DNA of 64,000 nt from Tepidanaerobacter sp. GT38 (GTDB lineage Bacteria > Bacillota > Thermosediminibacteria > Thermosediminibacterales > Tepidanaerobacteraceae). Under the pieces are notes generated by a model that worked only from the letters and a program-made list of their open reading frames with translations, made no database searches and was not told the origin of the DNA. Within the stretch, counting starts at the first letter, position 1. Every line of letters starts with the position of its first letter. The stretch is taken from positions 41,918-105,917 of the forward strand of contig NZ_JAFFJA010000001.1 of assembly GCF_021991635.1 (NCBI RefSeq). The letters are read 5' to 3'. The position numbers were made by a program, and so were the translations under genes. Below, in pieces: positions 27,642 through 36,375 of the stretch.

Positions 27642-28810
27642 GGAAGAATTTAATCCTTATATTAATAATTATTATGGGGACAATTTTAATCGGCTGCTGG
27701 AGTCGGCGGGAACTTGATACTATAGCTATAATTTCAGCAATGGGCATTGATAAATCAGAAGAAGAGGGAAAGCTGAGCGTTGCCTTTCAGATCATAAAAC
27801 CCAGCGAATTGCAAGGAGCCATTCCTTCCGGAGCTGGTTCTGCTAGTTCTAAAGGGGTTTGGGTTTTAACATCTACAGGTTATACAATCATTGATGCTGC
27901 TAGAAATGCTACTATGCAATCAGACCGGAAATTATTTTTTCCCCAAAATAAAATCGTAGTCATAGGAGAGGAATTAGCCCGGGAAGGTATAACCCCTCTA
28001 ATAGACTTTTTAAATAGGGACCCTGAGCCTAGGCGCACTAGCTGGTTGTTAATCGCAAAAGGCAAAGCTCACGATATAATCAGTGCAAAGCATGAACAGG
28101 TAAATATACCAGCAGAAGCCATTGAAAATATGATAAAATCAAGCTCTGCTACCTCCATGGCTGTACAAGTAAACATAAATGAGTTTCTTAAAAACCTCGC
28201 AAGCCCTACTTCAGATCCAATCGCATGTCGCATAGAAATGATACAGGATCATCAAAATAAAAATCAAAAGATGAGATTAACAGGCGCCTCAGTTTTTAGA
28301 AAAGACAAACTGGTGGGTTTTTTAGATGAACATGAAACCCGAGGTCTAAATTGGATTCTAGGGAAAGTAGTGAGCGGGATTATCCTGGTCAAATCCCCTA
28401 AAGATGAAAATGAAGACGTTGCATTAGAAATCATAAGGGCAAGCAGTAAGATAATCCCTGAAATATCAGATGACCAGATTAAAATTACAATTGAAATAAA
28501 AGAAGAAGGGAATCTTGCCGAACAATTACCAGATATTGATCTTACAAATACAAAAACGTTTAAAGAATTAGAGCAGCGCAAGGCTCAGGTTATAAAAAAT
28601 GAAGTTCAATCGGTTTTAGAAAAGGCCCAAAAGGAATGGGGGGCGGACATTTTTGGGTTTGGCGATGCGGTTCACAGAAAATACCCAAAGGAGTGGAAAA
28701 CTCTTCAAACGAAATGGCGGGACGTGTTCCCAACGATAAATGTTGAGATTAAAGTGGATGCAAGGCTCCGGGATACCGGTCTCTCATCTGCTCCTGTAAA
28801 AGGCAGGTAA
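27638..28810 (+). CDS. gerKC: Spore germination receptor lipoprotein subunit C (GerC/GerKC family)
   Basis: A 390-residue lipoprotein. Signal peptide and lipobox LIGCW place the lipidated Cys at about residue 20, followed by the family signature RRELDTIAIISAMGIDK. The C-terminal part holds PKEWKTLQTKWRDVFP, a conserved stretch of GerC proteins. Its start overlaps the B subunit stop. Confidence 0.93.
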   Translation: MRKNLILILIIIMGTILIGCWSRRELDTIAIISAMGIDKSEEEGKLSVAFQIIKPSELQGAIPSGAGSASSKGVWVLTSTGYTIIDAARNATMQSDRKLFFPQNKIVVIGEELAREGITPLIDFLNRDPEPRRTSWLLIAKGKAHDIISAKHEQVNIPAEAIENMIKSSSATSMAVQVNINEFLKNLASPTSDPIACRIEMIQDHQNKNQKMRLTGASVFRKDKLVGFLDEHETRGLNWILGKVVSGIILVKSPKDENEDVALEIIRASSKIIPEISDDQIKITIEIKEEGNLAEQLPDIDLTNTKTFKELEQRKAQVIKNEVQSVLEKAQKEWGADIFGFGDAVHRKYPKEWKTLQTKWRDVFPTINVEIKVDARLRDTGLSSAPVKGR

Positions 28811-28815
28811 CAAAT

Positions 28816-29031
28816 ATGATAATATTAGTGATATTAATTTTTATAATTATAGCATTTCTGCAAATACCAGGTTTAATTGAGCAAAAATTGTGGCGGGAAC
28901 TTACTGCAGTTTCGGTGTTCTTAGTTATCGGCTTTGCACTAAGCCTTCTACAAGTAATTGGTGTAAAAATCCCAAGCCCCAACCAAGGAATTTTGATTTT
29001 GGCGGAAATTATATCGGATATTCTAAAATAA
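28816..29031 (+). CDS. Small two-span membrane protein of the germination operon
   Basis: A 71-residue protein made of two hydrophobic segments (MIILVILIFIIIAFLQIPG, then about residues 29-50) and a short amphipathic tail. It starts 5 bp after the C subunit. Some ger operons carry a fourth small two-span D subunit that modulates receptor activity, and I infer this role from position and topology only. Confidence 0.65.
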   Translation: MIILVILIFIIIAFLQIPGLIEQKLWRELTAVSVFLVIGFALSLLQVIGVKIPSPNQGILILAEIISDILK

Positions 29032-29035
29032 AATT

Positions 29036-29097
29036 AACCCCACCCGACAACGCAATGGGAGATTCTTTCGGGTCTGGAATTTGTTGTTTCACAATAA
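29036..29097. repeat. Degenerate dispersed element, copy 1
   Basis: The stretch runs from ACCCCACCCGACAACGCAAT to TTTGTTGTTTCACAATAAA. A related copy is at 44511-44573, with shared blocks ACCCCA, ATTCTNTCGGGTC and TTTGTTGTTTCNCAATAAA. Both lie in intergenic spacers; no coding capacity was seen. Confidence 0.55.
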
Positions 29098-29111
29098 ATA
29101 ACACAATAAAT

Positions 29112-29136
29112 AAGATGAGGCTAACCACCTCATCTT
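29112..29136 (-). terminator. Hairpin between ger operon and ABC permease operon
   Basis: AAGATGAGG (29112-29120) pairs with CCTCATCTT (29128-29136). The minus strand continues TATTTATT, so it may end the ABC transporter unit and also the converging ger operon. Confidence 0.6.
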
Positions 29137-29155
29137 GAACCTTTTAAGTGACTTG

Positions 29156-30241
29156 TTATATATCTTCAAGTTTGTTCTTTCTAGCTTGCTGTTTTTGCCA
29201 TGCGTGAAGCCCTAAAGACACACCTATTACACCGTAGGCCACAAAAGCTCTAAAGTACTCGCCTACCTGAGGTTCCCCAACCAACTTTTGACCTGCCATA
29301 GGGGATATGATGAAAAGCAGGTGAAACAGGAAAGTCCCAAGTACTGCCTGGCCTATAGTGGCTTTCGTAACTGATGCTCCACCTATCAGTATTGAAGCTA
29401 CCGCAAAAAGTCCAACCTGTTCGTGGCTTCCATAAGTTTGCAATATGCCGATGTTCTGCAGATGTATTAACTGTCCCCAAGCCGCAAGCACAGTTGACAG
29501 AATAACAGCGATAATCCTCATCTTATCAACATCTATTCCTGAAGTTGCAGCAATATTCATATCTTGACCTACGCATCTTAGTTCCTGGCCCAGTTTTGTC
29601 TGCAGCAAAAATCTTATAGCAAGGGCTAGCAATGCTGTTATGATGAAGGTAAAAACTGGGATAGCCAAGGAATCATGACTTATCATTATTACATTATCCA
29701 GGGCATATTTTAAGCCTTTCAATGAAACAGTATTTTTAATACCTATGCCAGAAGGAAGCATTATTGTATCATTTTTCATAGGTATTACGCCGCCCAAGAT
29801 AAATAAAAATAATAACTGATAAAGGCCATTTGCAAAAAAGCCTAGCATCATACTGGTGATCATTTCATTGCCTTTAGCCTTATTTAGAACTTTTCCCGTA
29901 AGCCACCCAAACAATATTGATATAGGAACAGATAAAAGAGCTGCAACAGTAAAACCGCCAAGGCCAGTAATATTCCAATGAACTACTGCTATCAAAGCGA
30001 TTTGAGCAGCCATGGCTCCTAAAACTATTCCAAAATTTAAACCAAGGCCCGTAACAACTGGTATTATTAACGAAAACACAAGAAGCAAATTACGTGCGAG
30101 CCTAGTAATTACTGAGCTTAAAAGAAAGAATGGACTTGCTTCAGCTATAATAGCTCCCACTAAACACAACACTGTAAATACAACCGGGACTATATTTGTA
30201 CTGACAGTCTTTTTGATATTCCATGAAGATTGTTTTCCCAT
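29156..30241 (-). CDS. ABC transporter permease (BMP/simple-sugar type)
   Basis: A 361-residue membrane permease of the ribose/nucleoside-type importer class, with about nine hydrophobic segments. Landmarks are VTGLGLNFGIVLGAMAAQ and GQDMNIAATSGIDVDKMRI, the ATPase-contact loop, then SILIGGASVTKATIGQAVLG. It is last in the operon binding protein - ATPase - permease - permease. Start 30241 (ATG) is chosen over the adjacent TTG; GGAGG lies about 12 bases upstream. Confidence 0.85.
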   Translation of the reverse strand: MGKQSSWNIKKTVSTNIVPVVFTVLCLVGAIIAEASPFFLLSSVITRLARNLLLVFSLIIPVVTGLGLNFGIVLGAMAAQIALIAVVHWNITGLGGFTVAALLSVPISILFGWLTGKVLNKAKGNEMITSMMLGFFANGLYQLLFLFILGGVIPMKNDTIMLPSGIGIKNTVSLKGLKYALDNVIMISHDSLAIPVFTFIITALLALAIRFLLQTKLGQELRCVGQDMNIAATSGIDVDKMRIIAVILSTVLAAWGQLIHLQNIGILQTYGSHEQVGLFAVASILIGGASVTKATIGQAVLGTFLFHLLFIISPMAGQKLVGEPQVGEYFRAFVAYGVIGVSLGLHAWQKQQARKNKLEDI

Positions 30242-30247
30242 CAAAAT

Positions 30248-31291
30248 TTATTCACCTCCACCTATCCTGGTTAGAGCGTATACTATTATCCCGTTGCTTA
30301 TTATAATTCTCACTACTTCTGAAAGATTTCCCTCCGGAAGCACTGCATTAGTTACAGGTAATGCTACTACAAGTAGTGCTTGAAACAGAAATGTCCCTAT
30401 TATAACATGGGCTATAGACGCCTTGTGCACACTCGCTCCACCTATGAGGATAGCAGCTACAGCTGGAAAAGCCATGTAAAGAGGAGCATTATATAGTTGC
30501 AAAAATCCGTAGCTCTGAGCATAAACTAAGATCCCCATTGCTCCTAGAACCGTTGACAAAATAGTGCCGATTATACGCATGCCGTCAACATTAATCCCGC
30601 AAGACTCTGCGAATCTGGGGTTACTTCCTGCAGTCTGCATGGCAATTCCCGTTTTGCTGCGAGAAAACAGCCATACTGCAAGGCACAAAAGAATAATATA
30701 AGCATACAGTCCCCAGGGCACTTCTATCCCATTATACTCTCTCAAGAGGAAATTATTTAATATCTTATCAAAAGTATCTTCAAGAGAAACGGTAACTCTA
30801 AGGCCTCTACCTCCATATGGCCATATCATTTTCGGGCTTTTAAAGGGGGCTAAAATCCAGAACATGCACATTCCGGACACTACTGAAAATCCTGCATATG
30901 TGCCGATTAGCATCTCTTGGGTTTTAACCCGGTTTAGCAAAAGGCCATATATATATCCAGCAATAATGGCAAATACAATACCTAAGCCATTAGCTATTAA
31001 AAACGCCTGCCAACCTGTTAAATTCATAGCAATACTAAGCACGGCACCCAGCACGCCACACAGTATACCAACTGATAGTCCAAAATTTAGGCCTGTTCCT
31101 GATTGTATTGAGGGAACCATTGCAAGAGTCAAGATCATATTCATGCCCGCTCTATTTAATATTCCGGAAATAAGGCTATCTGTTTGAAGTTCTAATGCAA
31201 AAGCTGCTATAAAAAGCATAATCAGAAATAGTATAATAATTATTCTGGTATAACCAAACTTATCTAAAAACTTTTTTATTTTCTGGCTCAT
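30248..31291 (-). CDS. ABC transporter permease (BMP/simple-sugar type), second subunit
   Basis: A 347-residue partner of the downstream permease, built the same way: GTGLNFGLSVGILCGVLG, contact loop GSNPRFAESCGINVDGMRI, and AAILIGGASVHKASIAHVIIG. Two unequal permeases are usual for this importer class. Its ATG overlaps the ATPase stop (TGATG), so translation is coupled. Confidence 0.85.
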   Translation of the reverse strand: MSQKIKKFLDKFGYTRIIIILFLIMLFIAAFALELQTDSLISGILNRAGMNMILTLAMVPSIQSGTGLNFGLSVGILCGVLGAVLSIAMNLTGWQAFLIANGLGIVFAIIAGYIYGLLLNRVKTQEMLIGTYAGFSVVSGMCMFWILAPFKSPKMIWPYGGRGLRVTVSLEDTFDKILNNFLLREYNGIEVPWGLYAYIILLCLAVWLFSRSKTGIAMQTAGSNPRFAESCGINVDGMRIIGTILSTVLGAMGILVYAQSYGFLQLYNAPLYMAFPAVAAILIGGASVHKASIAHVIIGTFLFQALLVVALPVTNAVLPEGNLSEVVRIIISNGIIVYALTRIGGGE

Positions 31292-32886
31292 CAGGAAACC
31301 TCCTTTGCCATATCAGAGTACCCACCAGCCATCATCAATCCAAAATCTGTATCATCAGCATCAGGCGGTAAAATACCTTCAAGTTTTCCATCATATATAA
31401 TAGCAATTCTATCACAAATAGAGCGCAACTCGGCCAATTCACTGGATGTGATTACAATTGTCATGCCCATTTCCTGATTTAGTTTTAGCAAAAGGTCCAG
31501 AACTATTTTTTTTGCACCTACATCAATTCCTCGAGTGGGCTCAGAAACAAAAAGCAAATCAGGCTCTAGAGTAATAGCTCGAGCTATGCACACTTTTTGC
31601 TGATTGCCGCCGCTGAGCCTACGGACTGGCTGCTCGGGTCCGGTACACCTTATATCTAATTCTTTTATGGTTTTGTTTGCATGTTCTCTGATTTTTGTGT
31701 TGAGAACAAAATTAATACCTAAGATTTTTGTTAAAAATTTACCTTGGACCTGTATAGCTGTTATAGCAATATTTTTTTCTATGCTTTCGTCGAGAAGCAA
31801 ACCGACACCCCTTCGGTCTTCAGAAACAAAAGCCATTCCTCTTGAAAGGGCATCATTGGGATTGTTTAACTTTATCTTGCTTCCTTTGAAAACAACCTGC
31901 CCCGAAGCAGGATAAAGCCCCATTATTCCGTTGGCAATGCCTATTTTACCGTGACCTGCTAAGCCTCCGATTCCTAAAATTTCACCTTTTTTCACATCAA
32001 GATTTACATTTTTGACTACCTCTCCAGGCATGTCCACTTTGAGATTTCTTATTTCCAAGATATTTTCTTGAGACCCATTATTAACTTTTTTTGATTTCTC
32101 CACTCTATCAATTTTCCTGCCTACCATTAGCCTGGCCATATCTTCAACAGTAGCCTCTTCTCTTGAGAGTCTCCCTACCACTTCACCGTCTCTTATTACA
32201 GTAATATTGTCAGCTACCTGCATAACTTCATTGAGCCTATGTGTAATAAAGAGTATGGCTATACCTTCATTGGAAAGCTTCTTTACAGCTTTTAGAAAAA
32301 GGTCCGCTTCTATTTCGGTTAAAACGGCCGTGGGCTCGTCAAAGACCAGCAGCTTCATGTTAGTCTTGTCTATTTCTCGCGCAATTTCTACAAATTGCTT
32401 GTGACCTACAGGAAGGCCTTCAACGGGCAGCATCTCATCTATGTCAACACCTAAAGTATCTAAAGCCTTTCTGGCATCCTTTCGCATTGATTCCATATCA
32501 AGGCTTTTCATTTTATCGCCCAGAAACTTGCTGATTAAATTGTGCTTTGTAATTTCACGGTTTAGCTTCAGGTTTTCGGTAATAGTAAACCCCGGAAGCA
32601 GCATAAATTCCTGGTGAACCATGCCTATTCCCTTTTCCATGGCTACTTTTGGAGAATCAATATTAACCGGTTCACCATCAAAAATAATCTGACCTGAAAA
32701 TCCTCCTGTGTTATGAATAACGGGCATGCCAAATATGATGTTCATCAAGGTAGATTTTCCCGCACCGTTTTCACCAACTATGGCGTGAACTTCACCGGGT
32801 TGAACGGTTAAGTTAACCTTTTTTAAGACTTGATTTCCATAGTAATCCTTGCTAATATCGATTAACTGCAAGATTGGCTTACTCAA
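31291..32886 (-). CDS. ABC transporter ATP-binding protein, double NBD (RbsA/YufO type)
   Basis: A 531-residue ATPase with two nucleotide-binding halves. The first has Walker A GENGAGKSTLM and VFDEPTAVLTE; the second half begins near residue 270, has the family's altered Walker A region GLAGHGKIGIANGI, signature LSGGNQQKVCIAR and the EPTRGID motif. The VSEDRRGVGLL loop typical of sugar/nucleoside ATPases is present. Start is TTG after GGAGGAGG. It drives the two permeases downstream. Confidence 0.9.
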   Translation of the reverse strand: MSKPILQLIDISKDYYGNQVLKKVNLTVQPGEVHAIVGENGAGKSTLMNIIFGMPVIHNTGGFSGQIIFDGEPVNIDSPKVAMEKGIGMVHQEFMLLPGFTITENLKLNREITKHNLISKFLGDKMKSLDMESMRKDARKALDTLGVDIDEMLPVEGLPVGHKQFVEIAREIDKTNMKLLVFDEPTAVLTEIEADLFLKAVKKLSNEGIAILFITHRLNEVMQVADNITVIRDGEVVGRLSREEATVEDMARLMVGRKIDRVEKSKKVNNGSQENILEIRNLKVDMPGEVVKNVNLDVKKGEILGIGGLAGHGKIGIANGIMGLYPASGQVVFKGSKIKLNNPNDALSRGMAFVSEDRRGVGLLLDESIEKNIAITAIQVQGKFLTKILGINFVLNTKIREHANKTIKELDIRCTGPEQPVRRLSGGNQQKVCIARAITLEPDLLFVSEPTRGIDVGAKKIVLDLLLKLNQEMGMTIVITSSELAELRSICDRIAIIYDGKLEGILPPDADDTDFGLMMAGGYSDMAKEVS

Positions 32887-32906
32887 AACTCACCCTCCTC
32901 CTGATT

Positions 32907-32947
32907 TCAATATTTAAGGTTGCCTGAAAGGCAACCTTAAATATTGA
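32907..32947 (-). promoter_or_regulatory. Perfect 19-bp hairpin between binding-protein and ATPase genes
   Basis: The arms TCAATATTTAAGGTTGCCT (32907-32925) and its exact complement (32929-32947) enclose a 3-base loop. No T-run follows on the minus strand. Like the hairpin at 15819 it follows a binding-protein gene, so it may stabilise that mRNA segment. Confidence 0.8.
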
Positions 32948-32959
32948 TGTCATCTGCTA

Positions 32960-34087
32960 TTAGAATATCTGTGATTCGCCTACAAAGAGAAGGAAATTGT
33001 CAGATTTGTATGTTTGAACTTTTATATCTCCTGCTTCCTGCCTCAAGAACTCAATAAAGCTCTCTATGTCTTGGCGTTCCACATTGCCTTTAGCGTATTC
33101 TACAGCAAAGTCTCCACATGCTCTTATCATGGCAATTGCGCCAGGAACCGTCCAAGTAGCCATTCTGCCGCTATTACCCTTTTCCTTAACCTTATTTGTA
33201 ATCTCGCTTATAATAAAATCAACATCGCCGATTTTATCCTCCGGTATTTCGATACCTAAAGCTCCAGGATATCCGTGATATGGGCTTGGGCAGCACTGTT
33301 CAGGGAAAATGGCTCCTTCATCAAGCACTTTTTTGATTAAGGGTTCCTGCATAGCACAGTTTGTGCTGAAGAAAGCTGTATCTTTACCATGCTCTGCAAC
33401 CTGTCTTGGCACATCTTCCAGGATAAACTGCTGTGAAGCAGGAATTCCACCTTCACCCATTGGGTCGGGGGCTGCTACTTCAATAAATTCTATGCCAAGT
33501 TCTTCAGCTTTTTGTTTGAAGATATCTCTTCTCTGAGCTAAAAGTTCAATAGACATATGTCTCGGGAATGAATAATGTATAAACTTCTTAGCACCCATCT
33601 GGTGGGCAAGTTCCATTATGGTTTCTCCTCGTTTTAGGTTGTCTGTATCGATTACGATGTCGGAAATTTCACTCATGATAGTGGGATCTTCCTGAGGCAA
33701 TCCAGCTATTAAGAGAATGTCATCTCTCTGTTCTCTAATGCTCTCAAAGGCTGCTGCAGTTCCGGGAACTGCTTGGCAGAAGATAATGGCCTTTACACTG
33801 GGGTCTGAAGCCATATCCAATGCTAAAGTAATTGTAGTCTCCTGTTCTTTTGTAAAGTTATCAGGATATGTTTTGTGAATTACCCTGTCTTCACCGTACT
33901 TTTCTACTAATTCGCGGCCAGCTACAAATTCCTCTTCGTTTTGAGAACTTGTACCTGTAATTACACCTATTTTCCAGTCATCACCGGCTGGCACGTCAGC
34001 ATCAGACTGCTGGCTGCTGCCGCCACCACAGCCTACAACACTAATAAGTAAACATGTTACCACTAACAATGAAAGTATCTTTTTCAT
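32960..34087 (-). CDS. DUF3798-like substrate-binding lipoprotein
   Basis: A 375-residue lipoprotein with lipobox VVGCG (Cys about residue 20). The mature part is a two-lobed periplasmic-binding fold: WKIGVITGTSSQNEEEF, ALDMASDPSVKAIIFCQAVPGTA, and ARYGYPGAL-like C-terminal segments. I recognise it as the uncharacterised DUF3798 group, not the BMP lipoproteins usually paired with this ATPase/permease class. It is the first gene of the importer operon and should set its specificity. The ligand is unknown. Confidence 0.7.
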   Translation of the reverse strand: MKKILSLLVVTCLLISVVGCGGGSSQQSDADVPAGDDWKIGVITGTSSQNEEEFVAGRELVEKYGEDRVIHKTYPDNFTKEQETTITLALDMASDPSVKAIIFCQAVPGTAAAFESIREQRDDILLIAGLPQEDPTIMSEISDIVIDTDNLKRGETIMELAHQMGAKKFIHYSFPRHMSIELLAQRRDIFKQKAEELGIEFIEVAAPDPMGEGGIPASQQFILEDVPRQVAEHGKDTAFFSTNCAMQEPLIKKVLDEGAIFPEQCCPSPYHGYPGALGIEIPEDKIGDVDFIISEITNKVKEKGNSGRMATWTVPGAIAMIRACGDFAVEYAKGNVERQDIESFIEFLRQEAGDIKVQTYKSDNFLLFVGESQIF

Positions 34088-34162
34088 AATTTTTCTTTCC
34101 CCTCCTAAATAAAATATTTAAAAAATAAATATTGTTTTAAAAAACTTCCCCCCTTTTTAAAG

Positions 34163-35257
34163 TTAAATCACCAACATCTCTTTTGTGAATTTATTAAGTA
34201 TTTCTGCTTTCCCTTCATTTACAACAACTATGTCTTCTATGCGTATTCCAAATTCTCCGGGAATGCAGACACTGGGCTCTATGCTAAAAACCATACCGTT
34301 TTGCAATATCTGTTTATTGTTAGCAACTATATTAGGATATTCATGAATATTTACACCTATGCCGTGGCCAGTTCTGGTAATAAAGTACTTATCAAGTCCT
34401 GCATTCTTTAAGACATCTCTGGCCATTTTATCCACTTCTTCGCAGGTGACACCTTCTCTTATAAAGGCTTCCGCTGCCAAATTTGCCTCAAGGACAGCAG
34501 CATAGACGCTCTTTTCTTTTTCACTTGGCTCTCCAATAAAAAAAGTACGGGTTGTATCTGAACAATAACCGTTGTATTTACATCCTAAATCAAGAAGCAC
34601 TATATCGCGTTTTTCAATAATCCTGCTGTCACCATTATAGTGAGGCATAGAACTGTTGGGTCCTGAAGCAACAATAGGGTCAAAAGACAGACCAGAAGCG
34701 CCCTTTTCAAGGCAAAGTTCCTCTATCTTTTTCTTTATATCCCTTTCCCGTATTCCAGGCCTTATAAATTCAAACAAATCTTTTACAACATCATCAATAA
34801 TTGCAGATGCTTTCCGGAGGTTATCCAATTCTTCAGCATCTTTTATCATTCTAAGTTCACCAAGTAATATATTCCCCTTTACAAAATCTCCATCAATAGT
34901 TTTTTGTATATCCAAAAGGTGTACAGCTGAAATACCGTCACTTACTGCTATGCGCAGGCCTTGTAGTTTAAAGTCTTCACTTGCCTGCTTTAATACACCT
35001 AAAAAACCTTCCTCATCGTACCATACATAGAGCTTTACATCGTGGCCTATGCACTTTTGAGTTTCTTCAAGATAAAGGGATGGCGTTATGTAGAAAAAAC
35101 TTCCATCAGATAAAACAAATAACCCCTTAAACCTCTCATCCTGTGAAGGGGTAAGGCCTGTCAAGTATTCTAAGTCCGGTGAGGGGCCAACAAGAACGGC
35201 GCCTATGTTTTGCTCTTTAAGAGAATCTGCTAATTTTGAAATCCGTTCAGGTTTCAA
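34163..35257 (-). CDS. M24-family metallopeptidase (Xaa-Pro peptidase-like)
   Basis: A 364-residue peptidase of the creatinase/aminopeptidase P fold. The N-terminal creatinase-like domain spans about residues 1-130; the pita-bread catalytic domain follows. The five metal ligands are visible: Asp in LLDLGCKYN, Asp in CSDTTRTF, His in TGHGIGVNIHE, Glu in FSIEPS and Glu in IRIEDIV. Start is TTG 35257 after GGAGG. It lies just upstream of the DUF3798 importer operon on the same strand, so it may process the imported compound or a peptide. Confidence 0.85.
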   Translation of the reverse strand: MKPERISKLADSLKEQNIGAVLVGPSPDLEYLTGLTPSQDERFKGLFVLSDGSFFYITPSLYLEETQKCIGHDVKLYVWYDEEGFLGVLKQASEDFKLQGLRIAVSDGISAVHLLDIQKTIDGDFVKGNILLGELRMIKDAEELDNLRKASAIIDDVVKDLFEFIRPGIRERDIKKKIEELCLEKGASGLSFDPIVASGPNSSMPHYNGDSRIIEKRDIVLLDLGCKYNGYCSDTTRTFFIGEPSEKEKSVYAAVLEANLAAEAFIREGVTCEEVDKMARDVLKNAGLDKYFITRTGHGIGVNIHEYPNIVANNKQILQNGMVFSIEPSVCIPGEFGIRIEDIVVVNEGKAEILNKFTKEMLVI

Positions 35258-35463
35258 AAAAAAAGCCTCCTTAAAGTTTTATAGTATTATTTTTTTATTT
35301 TACAGGATAATTAGCTATTTTTCAAGCAATACTAGACAAACATATCATGGTTTTATATGAATTTTCAGGAGAATTCGTCTCGTGAAATGGATTTTTATAT
35401 AAAGATTTAAATCTTTTGACAGACTTGATATAATAATTAAAGGGGTATAGGGAGGTAAATGAA

Positions 35464-35973
35464 GTGAATGCTGATCAGCGGCGAGAAAAAATCCTTGATT
35501 TCCTAAATAAACATCATGAACCCGTATCAGGTAATGAACTGGCAAAAATATTTGGTGTTACCCGTCAGGTCATAGTGCAAGACATTGCTATTCTCAGAGC
35601 TTCCGGAAAAGATATAATTGCCACAGCTCAAGGGTATTTAATAAATAAACCTGTACAACTTTGCACTAAGCAAATTGCCGTATGCCATGACGAACATAGC
35701 ACCAGAGAAGAACTTTTGACTTTCGTCCAATGCGGCTGTAAAGTAATAGATGTTATAGTAGAACACCCCCTTTACGGTGAGCTTCACGGCTTGCTAATGC
35801 TATCAAATTCTCATGATGTGGAAAATTTTCTAAAGTCTGTAAGCAAACATAAGGCAAGCCTGCTTTCCAAACTCACCAACGGCGTTCACATACATACCGT
35901 AGAAGCAATTAATTTTGATTGTATAAATAAGGCCGAAAAGTTACTAAAAGAAAAAGGCTTTCTATTGGAATAG
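35464..35973 (+). CDS. niaR: NAD biosynthesis repressor NiaR (3H domain)
   Basis: A 169-residue repressor that senses niacin. The winged helix-turn-helix is at residues 1-60 (KILDFLNKHHEPVSGNELAKIFGVTRQVIVQDI). The 3H ligand domain follows, with its conserved His in AVCHDEHST, EHPLYGELHG and GVHIHTVEA. GTG start after GGGAGG. The next gene downstream on the strand is an ECF vitamin transporter, which supports the niacin link. Confidence 0.88.
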   Translation: MNADQRREKILDFLNKHHEPVSGNELAKIFGVTRQVIVQDIAILRASGKDIIATAQGYLINKPVQLCTKQIAVCHDEHSTREELLTFVQCGCKVIDVIVEHPLYGELHGLLMLSNSHDVENFLKSVSKHKASLLSKLTNGVHIHTVEAINFDCINKAEKLLKEKGFLLE

Positions 35974-35991
35974 CGTTTTTTTTAAAATCGG

Positions 35992-36021
35992 TTGACTACT
36001 CAGGTGTATATACAGTATAAT
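35992..36021 (+). promoter_or_regulatory. Promoter of niaX-like gene with NiaR-type operator
   Basis: -35 TTGACT (35992-35997) and -10 TATAAT (36016-36021) are 18 bases apart. The spacer contains CAGGTGTATATACAG, centred on the palindrome TGTATATACA, a likely NiaR site. It lies about 350 bases upstream of the transporter start, ahead of the long palindrome. Confidence 0.65.
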
Positions 36022-36070
36022 TGTCATTAAAATAATCGATGATTTTACAAAGATACTAATATGTGGGTCA

Positions 36071-36315
36071 TCGTCAGGTAATACAGCTCGCTCAAGTTTG
36101 TTTTTTCTATGATTCTAAGGCTCGGTTACTGCGAAAGCTAAAGCTTTTAAGCTCAGTCTAACTTTGAGACATATCAATTATAACTGCATTACTTGCAGTT
36201 TGTTTTGTCTTACCTTTTTTGTTACTCCGCGAAAAGCTTTCTAACGGCTTTCTTGTAACCTCGTCAAGAACCATTTACGAAAAAACAAAATTCGCTCACT
36301 TGCATTACCTGACGA
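36071..36315. repeat. 245-bp long imperfect palindrome (MITE-like or structured leader RNA)
   Basis: The outer 37-nt arms begin TCGTCAGGTAAT (36071) and end ATTACCTGACGA (36315), about three quarters complementary, sharing GTTTTTTC. Inside, GGTTAC at 36124 faces GTAACC at 36255, with AAAGC and AAAGCTTTT blocks on both sides. The apex AACTGCA-TTAC-TTGCAGTT is at 36183-36201, almost exactly the centre. The whole unit could fold into a single long hairpin. No coding frame and no clear target duplication were seen. Confidence 0.75.
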
Positions 36316-36375
36316 CTATTGGAATAATGCTAATAATATTATAACTATAATAACTATGAAAGGAGTTATAATCCC

